A stretch of 14,316 nucleotides of DNA, taken from positions 1 to 14,316 of the forward strand of contig JAFVZE010000162.1 in the NCBI GenBank assembly GCA_017508315.1, written 5' to 3'. The notes beneath the pieces were generated by a model that was given only the letters and a program-made list of their open reading frames with translations, had not been told where the DNA came from and ran no database searches. The DNA comes from Kiritimatiellia bacterium (GTDB taxonomy: Bacteria > Verrucomicrobiota > Kiritimatiellia > RFP12 > UBA1067). Shown here piece after piece: positions 1 to 6,035 of the stretch (its first letter is position 1; the number at the start of each line of letters is the position of its first letter). Both the position numbers and the translations under genes were made by a program.

Positions 1-16
1 AGTGTTTGAATGTTTG
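1..16 (-). repeat. Octamer array, left flank of four-helix-bundle gene (cut by window edge)
   Basis: Two units, AGTGTTTG and AATGTTTG, are followed by a decayed AAA. They are the reverse complement of the NAACATTC unit found downstream of the same gene, so the gene is bracketed by inverted arrays. The array probably continues to the left of base 1. The outermost visible unit carries the ACACT variant, which also occurs in the first three units of the right-hand array. Read on the minus strand it begins TTTCAAACATTC, the same edge as the array at 3365-3396. Confidence 0.7.
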
Positions 17-32
17 AAATCTGTAGAGAGAG

Positions 33-419
33 ATGAACGATAAACAACAGTTTAAGATGCAGATGGAGTCGCGGACTCGCAAGTTCGCCGTGTCTGTATT
101 TCAGTTTATTGAGTCATTACAACTCTCGCCAAGCATTAAAGTAATTGCCTATCAACTTGGTAAATCAGCGTCGTCAATAGGTGCAAATTACAGGGAGGCT
201 AATAGAAGCGAATCGAAAGAAGATTTTATTCACAAAATCAGCATTGCATTAAAAGAAAGTTCTGAAACCTTGTATTGGTTGGAAATTATTGAGGATCTTG
301 GATATGGGGATGAAAAATTTGCTAAAATAAAGGGTGAATGCGAGGAATTGCTCAAGCTAATGCAAACAATAAACAGAACCCTTAGAACGAAAAAAAAAAG
401 TAACACTCTAACACTCTAA
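33..419 (+). CDS. Four-helix-bundle protein (23S rRNA intervening-sequence family)
   Basis: This 128-residue all-helical protein carries the family pattern: RKFAVSVFQFIESLQLSP in helix 1, YQLGKSASSIGANYREANR in helix 2, SKEDFIHKISIALKESSETLYWLEI in helix 3 and a last helix near residues 95-118. The family (PF05635/TIGR02436) includes ORFs in 23S rRNA intervening sequences and is related to Avd, the accessory protein of diversity-generating retroelements. No enzymatic activity is known, and RNA or nucleic-acid binding is only an inference. The ATG follows an AGAGAG stretch. Base composition (about 39% G+C by count over 61-360) is much lower than in neighbouring genes, suggesting acquisition by transfer. 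A run of ten A (390-399) precedes the end, and the last residues (NTLTL) and the stop lie inside the octamer array. One extra A would end the protein four codons earlier in a lysine run. No rRNA or reverse transcriptase gene is nearby. Confidence 0.85.
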   Translation: MNDKQQFKMQMESRTRKFAVSVFQFIESLQLSPSIKVIAYQLGKSASSIGANYREANRSESKEDFIHKISIALKESSETLYWLEIIEDLGYGDEKFAKIKGECEELLKLMQTINRTLRTKKKSNTLTL

Positions 420-496
420 CACTCTAACATTCTAACATTCTAACATTCTAACATTCTAACATTCTAACATTCTAACATTCCAACATTCCAACATTT
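401..496 (+). repeat. Tandem octamer array, 12 units, 4HB-pta intergenic region
   Basis: Twelve uninterrupted 8-bp units: three TAACACTC, seven TAACATTC, one CAACATTC and a terminal CAACATTT. The array starts right after the poly-A run of the four-helix-bundle gene, contains that gene's stop codon (417-419), and ends seven bases before the pta ATG. It makes up essentially the whole 5' leader of pta. The near-identical units suggest recent expansion or homogenisation. Confidence 0.95.
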
Positions 497-503
497 CTTA
501 ACC

Positions 504-1541
504 ATGAACGCTATTAAAGATATTATCGAAAAGGCTTCGAAACTGAACGGTTCGATCGTTCTGCCCGAAGGTCAGGACGCCCGTGTCATCACTGCGGCCT
601 GCGCTCTTGTCGACCGCAAGATCTGCACCCCGATCGTGCTCGGCACCGCCGAGGAAATTACCGCCGCCGAAGCGAAGGCCGGCCTTTCGCTCGCCGAGCG
701 CGGCATCAAGGTTGTCGATTACACTCAGGGCGATGCGGAGCTTGAAGCGGCTTACCTCGAAGCCTGGAACCTAAAGGAGTCGAAAAAGCCCGCCGAAAAG
801 CAGAAACTTATCGACCTTGCCGCGGCCGAAACGACGCTTCGCGCCAAGCGCATCTACTTCGGCGGCATGATGGTGAAGCTCGGCAGGGTGAACGGCCTTG
901 TCGCCGGCTCCATCGCCTCCACGGGCGATATGCTCCGCGCCGCGTTCCACACCCTCGGCACCCAGCCGGGGGTTAAGACGGCCTCGTCCTGCTTCATCAT
1001 GGATCTTAAAAAGGCGACCCCGTCCGGCGACAGCGTGCTCGCGTTCGGAGATTGCGCGGTAATTCCCAACCCGAGCGCCGAGCAGCTCGTCGATATCGGT
1101 CTTGCAACCGCCCAGACCTACCGGGATCTCACCGGCAACGAGCCGCGTGTCGCGTATCTTTCGTTCTCCACCAAAGGCTCCGCCGGCGGCGAGCTCGTGG
1201 AGAAGGTTCAGAAGGCCGTCGAGCTCGCCCGTCCCCGTTTCGCCGAGAAGGGCATCAGGATGGACGGCGAGATGCAGTTCGACGCCGCGATCGTGCCCGC
1301 CGTCGGAGAACTCAAGAACCCGAACGGCGAAATTCAGGGTAACGCCAACGTCTTCATCTTCCCCGATCTCCAGTCCGGCAACATCGGCTACAAGATCGCC
1401 CAGCGTCTCGGCGAGGCCGACGCGATCGGTCCCAATCTCCAGGGGCTCGCCAAGGCGATGAACGATCTTTCCCGCGGCTGCTCGGCGGAGGATATCGTGG
1501 GAACCGTCTGCGTTACGCTTCTTCAGTCCACAACCAAGTGA
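504..1541 (+). CDS. pta: Phosphate acetyltransferase
   Basis: Interconverts acetyl-CoA plus phosphate and acetyl phosphate plus CoA in the cytoplasm, normally paired with acetate kinase for acetate formation or use. The 345 residues match the short, single-domain Pta type (about 320-340 aa) without the N-terminal regulatory region of E. coli Pta. Family blocks are clear: GLVAGSIASTGDMLRAA (about 131-147), FGDCAVIPNPSAEQL, FSTKGSAGGELV, NVFIFPDLQSGNIGYKIAQR and NDLSRGCSAEDIV. S323, R324 and D330 correspond by alignment to the Ser309/Arg310/Asp316 active-site group of the Methanosarcina enzyme. The ATG is the family start, but there is no Shine-Dalgarno sequence: the leader is the octamer array followed by CTTAACC. 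ackA is not in the window; kdsD follows after 12 nt, so the two may be cotranscribed. Confidence 0.95.
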   Translation: MNAIKDIIEKASKLNGSIVLPEGQDARVITAACALVDRKICTPIVLGTAEEITAAEAKAGLSLAERGIKVVDYTQGDAELEAAYLEAWNLKESKKPAEKQKLIDLAAAETTLRAKRIYFGGMMVKLGRVNGLVAGSIASTGDMLRAAFHTLGTQPGVKTASSCFIMDLKKATPSGDSVLAFGDCAVIPNPSAEQLVDIGLATAQTYRDLTGNEPRVAYLSFSTKGSAGGELVEKVQKAVELARPRFAEKGIRMDGEMQFDAAIVPAVGELKNPNGEIQGNANVFIFPDLQSGNIGYKIAQRLGEADAIGPNLQGLAKAMNDLSRGCSAEDIVGTVCVTLLQSTTK

Positions 1542-1553
1542 TCGAATCCGAGA

Positions 1554-2630
1554 GTGACCGCCAACGAACAGCTTGCCCGCGCCCGTGAGGTCTTCGATAT
1601 TGAAATCGATGGCCTCAGGGCGGTGCGCGATTCGCTCGGAGATTCGTTCGTCCGGGCGGTAGAGCTTATTTCCTCGACGGTCGAAAACGGCGGAATCGTG
1701 GTCGTGAGCGGCGTGGGCAAGAACCTGCACATCGCCGAAAAGATGAGCGGGATTTTCTCTTCGACCGGCACCCGCTCGACCGTGCTCAATCCCGTGCAGG
1801 CGATGCACGGCGATCTGGGGCTCGTATCTTCGCGCGACGTCTTGGTGGCGCTTTCCTTCTCCGGCGAGTCGGAGGAGGTGGTACGTCTCGTTCCCGCGGT
1901 GCGCCGTCACGGGCTCAAGGTGATTTCGCTTACCGGCAGCGGGACTTCCACGCTCGCGAAAATGAGCGACGTCCATCTTTGCGTGCCCTGCGGCGCTGAA
2001 GCCTGTCCGTTCGGCATGGCGCCGACCAATTCCACGACCGCCACGATGGCGATGGGCGACGCGCTGGCGATGGTGCTCGTCGAGCGGCAGAAGTTCGCGA
2101 TCGAAGACTACGCGATGAACCACCCCGCCGGAGCGATCGGCAGGGCGCTCGTCTTGAAGGTGACCGACATCATGCGCACCGGCGAGAGGCTGGCGCTCGT
2201 GTCTCCGGAAGCGACGGTGATGGACGCGGTTATGGCGATGACCAGGGCGCAGTCCGGCTCGGCGGTCATCGCCGACGCCGACGGGAAGCTCCTCGGCATT
2301 TTCACCGACGGCGATTTCCGCCGCATGATGGGCAAATGTCTAACCCCCGAACATTCGAATATTCCCCCACTCGAACATTCAAACATTCAAACATTCCAAC
2401 ATTCCAACATTCCAACATTCCAACATTCAAACATTCAAACATTCCCCCATTCGAACATTCAAACATTTATGACCGCCTCGCCGCTTTTCGTGCGCGACGA
2501 CGCGTACGCCGCGGAACTTCTTAAGATTTTCGAGCGCAGGCGGATCGACGATCTTCCCGTCTGCGACCGCGACGGTAAAGTCGTGGGGATCGTGGATATC
2601 CAGGATCTTCCTAAAATGAAAGTGCTTTAA
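1554..2630 (+). CDS. kdsD: Arabinose-5-phosphate isomerase (KdsD/KpsF/GutQ) with repeat-encoded insert
   Basis: Converts D-ribulose 5-phosphate to D-arabinose 5-phosphate, the first step towards Kdo for lipopolysaccharide or capsule. Residues about 35-175 form the SIS sugar-isomerase domain (VVVSGVGKNLHIAEKM, HGDLGL with H85, ALSFSGESEEVVRL, APTNSTTATMAMGDALA), followed by HPAGAIGR with H190. H85 and H190 match conserved histidines of E. coli KdsD. CBS domain 1 spans about 203-262 (ending GIFTDGDFRR) and CBS domain 2 about 306-358 (MTASPLFVRDD to GIVDIQDL). Between them, residues 266-305 are five 8-residue repeats (EHSNIPPL, EHSNIQTF, QHSNIPTF, QHSNIQTF, PHSNIQTF) encoded by the octamer array, where relatives have a short linker. 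Both CBS halves stay in frame, so the gene looks intact. The start is GTG with only a weak GAG upstream, 12 nt after pta. The length of 358 residues exceeds the roughly 328 of E. coli KdsD, as expected from the insert. Confidence 0.93.
   Translation: MTANEQLARAREVFDIEIDGLRAVRDSLGDSFVRAVELISSTVENGGIVVVSGVGKNLHIAEKMSGIFSSTGTRSTVLNPVQAMHGDLGLVSSRDVLVALSFSGESEEVVRLVPAVRRHGLKVISLTGSGTSTLAKMSDVHLCVPCGAEACPFGMAPTNSTTATMAMGDALAMVLVERQKFAIEDYAMNHPAGAIGRALVLKVTDIMRTGERLALVSPEATVMDAVMAMTRAQSGSAVIADADGKLLGIFTDGDFRRMMGKCLTPEHSNIPPLEHSNIQTFQHSNIPTFQHSNIQTFPHSNIQTFMTASPLFVRDDAYAAELLKIFERRRIDDLPVCDRDGKVVGIVDIQDLPKMKVL
2349..2468 (+). repeat. Octamer array inside kdsD, 15 units, translated in frame
   Basis: Fifteen consecutive 8-bp units of the NAACATTC family, including degenerate forms such as GAATATTC, CCCCACTC and CCCCATTC. 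The total of 120 bp is five times 24, so the reading frame is kept and 40 residues result. First bases are only G, A or C; the TAACATTC form dominant before pta, which would place a TAA in frame in one unit of three, is absent. The last unit is AAACATTT, directly followed by an ATG (2469) that opens the CBS2 segment. Confidence 0.95.
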
Positions 2631-2648
2631 AGAAAGGAAATCAAGTCT

Positions 2649-3362
2649 ATGAAAAAACTCCTCATCGCGGCAATGGCAATTTCCGTAGCGGCGTTCGCCG
2701 CCGAAGCTCAGGGTTACAGGTCGAAAAAGAAGTCCGGAGCGAAGCAGTCCGCCAAGCAGACCGCTTCCGGTTCCACGGAGCGCGAAATGAAGGTTTCGAT
2801 CGACCAGTTCCCGCGCACCGGTCAGGGGAGCTGTCTCATGGCTCCCGGCCTGCAGGGCGCGTCGATGATCGGCCGCTGCTACACCAAGCCGCGCAAGTGG
2901 ATCGTTCTGGAAGCGAAGTACACGACTTACGCCAAGTGGCAGGACCAGCTCACTTTCAACTGGCACGTTCTTCTTGAAACCAAGAGCGCGACCGAGAACA
3001 AGGGCAACAAAGAGGGACTTTCCCCGTACAGCTATTTCTCCACTTCCGTAACCTACGCCAACATCCCCGAAGGTTCCCACGCCGCTTCGGTGTGTCTGCC
3101 GCCTTCGTATCTCGAGCGCTTCGGCGAGCCCAAAGCGATCGGAATCACCATCGTCAACAAGAACGGCGAAGTTCTCGGAGGCAACTGCGAGAGCGAAATC
3201 GGCGGCATCAAGTCCGGCACCCCGTTCTGGGAAGATCAGAACATCATGAACGCCACCAGGGACGGCAAGCCCATGATCGAGCGCCGTCAGGGGCTCGTCG
3301 ACCGCTCGAAGACGATCTGGGCGCTCGTCAACCCCAACGACTACGAAGATGTGATGCAGTGA
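2649..3362 (+). CDS. Secreted Amuc_1102-like pilus-associated protein
   Basis: The 237-residue protein has a typical Sec signal peptide: MKK, a hydrophobic stretch to about residue 18 and a probable signal peptidase I site after AEA (residue 20). A short basic linker follows (YRSKKKSGAKQSAKQ). The mature part, about 45-237, looks like a beta-rich domain (RKWIVLEAKYTTYAKWQDQLTFNWHVLLETK, YFSTSVTYANI) and ends with an aromatic/charged tail (TIWALVNPNDYEDVMQ). Amuc_1102 family proteins have a comparable size, export signal and position immediately before the PilM homologue; they adopt an immunoglobulin-like fold. The assignment rests mainly on synteny plus general character and is moderate. C62, C75, C109-equivalent positions were not assigned a role; cysteines are present and disulfides are possible in the periplasm. 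The ATG follows AAAGGA at a spacing of about 10 nt, 18 nt after kdsD. Confidence 0.7.
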   Translation: MKKLLIAAMAISVAAFAAEAQGYRSKKKSGAKQSAKQTASGSTEREMKVSIDQFPRTGQGSCLMAPGLQGASMIGRCYTKPRKWIVLEAKYTTYAKWQDQLTFNWHVLLETKSATENKGNKEGLSPYSYFSTSVTYANIPEGSHAASVCLPPSYLERFGEPKAIGITIVNKNGEVLGGNCESEIGGIKSGTPFWEDQNIMNATRDGKPMIERRQGLVDRSKTIWALVNPNDYEDVMQ

Positions 3363-3364
3363 TA

Positions 3365-3396
3365 ATGTTTGAATGTTCGAATGTTTGAATGTTTGA
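3365..3396 (-). repeat. Octamer array, 4 units, in front of pilM
   Basis: Four units (AATGTTTG, AATGTTCG, AATGTTTG, AATGTTTG), the reverse complement of the NAACATTC family, begin three bases after the stop of the preceding gene and end with AAAC. The array occupies most of the 55-nt gap but leaves the pilM ribosome-binding site intact downstream. It has the same orientation as the fragment at 1-16 and the opposite orientation to those before pta and in kdsD. Confidence 0.9.
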
Positions 3397-3417
3397 AACA
3401 AAAGTGAAGAGATAAAT

Positions 3418-5022
3418 ATGGCAAAACGATTTTTGACCCTTAATATCGGAGCGACGACGGTCTCTCTGGCCGAGTACGAGGCGGGCGCGAAGGGTGCGCT
3501 CACGCTCGTCAACTACGGCACGGCGAAGCTCGGCGCTCCGCTTGACAGCGGAAACGCCGGGACCATTCTCTCGCCCGCGCTTCTGGAGATCGTGCGCGAG
3601 AAGGGCATCCGGCCCGGCAAGGTCGCGATGTCGGTTTCGGGGCAGATGGTGTTCCCGAAGTTCGCGGCGATCCCGATGGCCGGCGGCGAAGAGAAGTTCG
3701 AGCAGATGGTCCGCTACGAAATCGAGCAGAACATCCCCTTCCCGATCGACGAGATGGTCTGCGACCGTCAGGTTCTGGGCGATACCGAAAACGGCGACAA
3801 GTCGGTGATGATCGTGGCCTCGAAGGTCGATCAGATCGAGGCGCTCACTTCGGCCGTCGTTTCCGCGGGTTTCTCTCCCGAGCTCGTCGACGTCTCTCCC
3901 ATCGCGCTGACCAACGCGTTCCGTTTCAACCGTCCCGCGGAAGCCGAGGGGTGCAGCGTCATTCTCGATATCGGAGCCAAGACCACTTCGCTCGTCATCG
4001 TCGAGGGCGACAAGCTCTACAACCGTTCGATTCCGGTCGCCGGCAATACCGTCACCAAGGAGATTTCCCAGGCCTTCGGCTGTTCGGCCGATGAAGCCGA
4101 GGCGGTCAAGATCGAAAAAGGCTATGTTTCCCTCGGCGGGGTCGCGGAGGACGAGGATGAGGTCGCCGACCGCGTGTCCAAGGTCTGCCGCGCCGTTCTG
4201 ACCCGCCTCAACGCCGAAATTTCGCGTTCGATCAATTTCTACCGCTCGCAGCAGGGCGGCAGCGCCCCGACCAAGCTCTATCTGACCGGCGGCAGCGCGC
4301 TCCTGCCGCAGATCGACCAGTTCTTCGTCGATTCGCTCCAGATCGAGGTCGAGTTCTTCAATCCTTTCGAGTCGGTCGCCGTTTCGCCCAAGGTGAATGC
4401 CGACGCGCTTGATGCCGATTGCGCGCTTCTCGCCGCGAGCGTGGGTCTTGCGCTGCACATGACCGGCGCTGCCCGCTTCGCCATCAATCTTCTGCCGCCT
4501 TCGATCGTCGCCGAGCGCGCCGAACGCGCGAAGATTCCGGTCGTGGCCGCCGCCGGTGTTCTGCTGGTCGCGGCGTTCGCTCTCGCGGCGCTTGCGCTCA
4601 AGAACGAGACCGATGTCATCGTCGCCCAGCGTGACGCTGTCGCCGCGAAGGTGTCCGCGCTTTCCTCGTTCGACCGCAAGATCAAGGCCGCCGAGGAGAA
4701 ATTCGCTCTTGCCGAAGCGGAAGCCGGTCAGGTGCGCAGGCTCCTCGAGGCGCGCAGCGTCGCGGTCGAGCGCGGCAACGCGGTGCGCAGCGCGCTCATG
4801 CCGGGCATGTGGATCGAGAAATGGGAAGGCGGCCGTGTAACCGTCCGATACTGGAAGGACCGCGTCAAACTCACCGGCGGCAAGACCGCCGGCGAGACGG
4901 TCGTCGAGAAGCTGAAAGGAAAAAGCGCAGTGGAACCCGGTAGCGTCAAGATCGCGGATATGTCAGCGATCGGCAAGGACGGTCAGGTTGAACAGTTTAC
5001 CGTGGAGATGAAATTCAAATGA
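3418..5022 (+). CDS. pilM: PilM-like type IV pilus assembly ATPase fused to a PilN-like region (Amuc_1101 type)
   Basis: Residues 4-350 form an actin/FtsA-like PilM domain: LNIGATTVSLAEYE (phosphate 1), ESSENTIAL family block RYEIEQNIPFPIDEM at 99-113, VILDIGAKTTSLVIVEGDKL (181-200, phosphate 2) and KLYLTGGSALLPQ (286-298, adenosine motif). PilM normally sits on the cytoplasmic face and binds the INLLP-type N-terminal peptide of PilN. Here that peptide is on the same chain (INLLP at 356-360), followed by a membrane segment (about 373-394), a coiled coil (about 395-447) and a small C-terminal domain (465-534), as in PilN. The 534 residues exceed the roughly 350 of stand-alone PilM. The ATG has a GAAGAG ribosome-binding site 6 nt upstream. 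The stop overlaps the next start (ATGA), implying coupled translation. Confidence 0.88.
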   Translation: MAKRFLTLNIGATTVSLAEYEAGAKGALTLVNYGTAKLGAPLDSGNAGTILSPALLEIVREKGIRPGKVAMSVSGQMVFPKFAAIPMAGGEEKFEQMVRYEIEQNIPFPIDEMVCDRQVLGDTENGDKSVMIVASKVDQIEALTSAVVSAGFSPELVDVSPIALTNAFRFNRPAEAEGCSVILDIGAKTTSLVIVEGDKLYNRSIPVAGNTVTKEISQAFGCSADEAEAVKIEKGYVSLGGVAEDEDEVADRVSKVCRAVLTRLNAEISRSINFYRSQQGGSAPTKLYLTGGSALLPQIDQFFVDSLQIEVEFFNPFESVAVSPKVNADALDADCALLAASVGLALHMTGAARFAINLLPPSIVAERAERAKIPVVAAAGVLLVAAFALAALALKNETDVIVAQRDAVAAKVSALSSFDRKIKAAEEKFALAEAEAGQVRRLLEARSVAVERGNAVRSALMPGMWIEKWEGGRVTVRYWKDRVKLTGGKTAGETVVEKLKGKSAVEPGSVKIADMSAIGKDGQVEQFTVEMKFK

Positions 5023-6035
5023 GCAAATCCAAGATAATTCTGGCCTCGGTGGGCGGCGTCATCGCCGTCGCGGTCGTGGCGATGGCCTATTTCGTGTGGA
5101 GCGGCTATGCCGCGAAAGTGGCGGCGATCGAGGGCGACGACGAGGGCAACGACGGTCTTGACGGCGTGGTCGCTTCGGCGCAGAAACTTTCGCGCAAGAG
5201 CGTGTTCCCGTGCGCGGCGAGCGTGAAGGCCATCGAGTCGAACACGGCGCAGCTTGCGGAGTGGAAAGACTCCGCGCTCAAGCTCGCCGCCTCCGGCGAC
5301 CGCGTCTATGAAAAGACGACGACCGCCGCGTTCAAGGCGTTCATCGTCGAGGACGCCAAGCGTCTCGCCTCTCTGAAGGGGGGAGTCAACGGCGTGCTCG
5401 TGAAGAGCGATTTCGCGTTCGGACCTTTCAAGGGCTATATCGCCGAGGGGCAGATGCCTTCCGATTCCCAGCTCGCCGAACTTCAGCGCCGCTGGGACGA
5501 TGTGGCGACCGTCACGGAAATTCTCGCCGCCGCGGGCATTTCCGAACTCGTCGACGTCCAGTACAAGGTGAAGGAAGAACCCAAGGAGGAGGAGACCAAG
5601 AAGTCCAGGAAGAATGCCCGCCGCGGCAACAGTAGGCGCAATGCGGACAAAGAGGCTTCCGGAGTTTCCGGGCCGGCGGCGTTCTCGTACGTGTTTTCGT
5701 TCACTTCCCGTCCCGCCGGCATCGTCAAGACGCTCAACGCCCTGAGAACCGGCGAGCGTTTCACGGTGGTGGAGGATTTCTCGTTTGTGCGCGAGCGCGA
5801 TGTCATCGCCGAAGCTCTCGGCGGCGACGACAAGAAAGAGGCGGCATCCGGCGGTCGCCGCGGCCGCCGCGGCCGCCGGGCGGCGGTCGAAACCGAAAAG
5901 AAGGAAGAAGAGACCAAGAACAGCGGCATCATCACCGATCCTCTGCTCGATTCGCCCTGCAAGGTTCAGATGACGGTCACGGTTTACGACTTCTGTTCGC
6001 TTGAGGAGGTCAAGGGCGAGGAGGTGAAGAAATGA
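5019..6035 (+). CDS. PilO-like / Amuc_1100-like inner-membrane pilus protein
   Basis: The 338-residue protein has one N-terminal membrane anchor (about 6-28, IILASVGGVIAVAVVAMAYFV) and a periplasmic remainder, the PilO layout. Helical, coiled-coil-like segments follow (about 50-125). Beta-rich segments AFSYVFSFTSRPAGIVKTLNAL (221-242) with FTVVEDFSFV, and KVQMTVTVYDF (315-325), resemble the ferredoxin-like core of PilO. Two charged low-complexity inserts interrupt it: residues 185-213 (KEEPKEEETKKSRKNARRG) and 270-300 (GGRRGRRGRR, then KKEEETK), which look like flexible loops. In A. muciniphila the gene at this position encodes Amuc_1100, an abundant surface-associated protein. The assignment rests on topology, size and locus order; detailed sequence identity could not be checked. 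It overlaps both neighbours by 4 nt (ATGA). Confidence 0.75.
   Translation: MSKSKIILASVGGVIAVAVVAMAYFVWSGYAAKVAAIEGDDEGNDGLDGVVASAQKLSRKSVFPCAASVKAIESNTAQLAEWKDSALKLAASGDRVYEKTTTAAFKAFIVEDAKRLASLKGGVNGVLVKSDFAFGPFKGYIAEGQMPSDSQLAELQRRWDDVATVTEILAAAGISELVDVQYKVKEEPKEEETKKSRKNARRGNSRRNADKEASGVSGPAAFSYVFSFTSRPAGIVKTLNALRTGERFTVVEDFSFVRERDVIAEALGGDDKKEAASGGRRGRRGRRAAVETEKKEEETKNSGIITDPLLDSPCKVQMTVTVYDFCSLEEVKGEEVKK

Noticed and set aside
401..496. CRISPR array
   Set aside because: Units are contiguous 8-mers with no spacers and no cas genes nearby.
1..496. A 23S rRNA intervening sequence or a complete diversity-generating retroelement
   Set aside because: No rRNA sequence, reverse transcriptase, template repeat or variable repeat is visible; only the four-helix-bundle family is shared.
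771..2123. Long open frame (450 codons) on the minus strand under pta and kdsD
   Set aside because: It is the antisense of two well-conserved genes; the product is His/Arg/Gly-rich with no recognisable family, as expected from GC-rich codon bias.
1554..2630. kdsD as a pseudogene broken by the repeat
   Set aside because: The array is a multiple of three, contains no stop, and both CBS domains and the SIS domain are intact in one frame.
2427..4458. Two minus-strand open frames of 361 and 376 codons covering the Amuc_1102-like gene and pilM
   Set aside because: They are antisense to genes with signal peptide or PilM motifs, and they read through the octamer arrays as low-complexity peptide.
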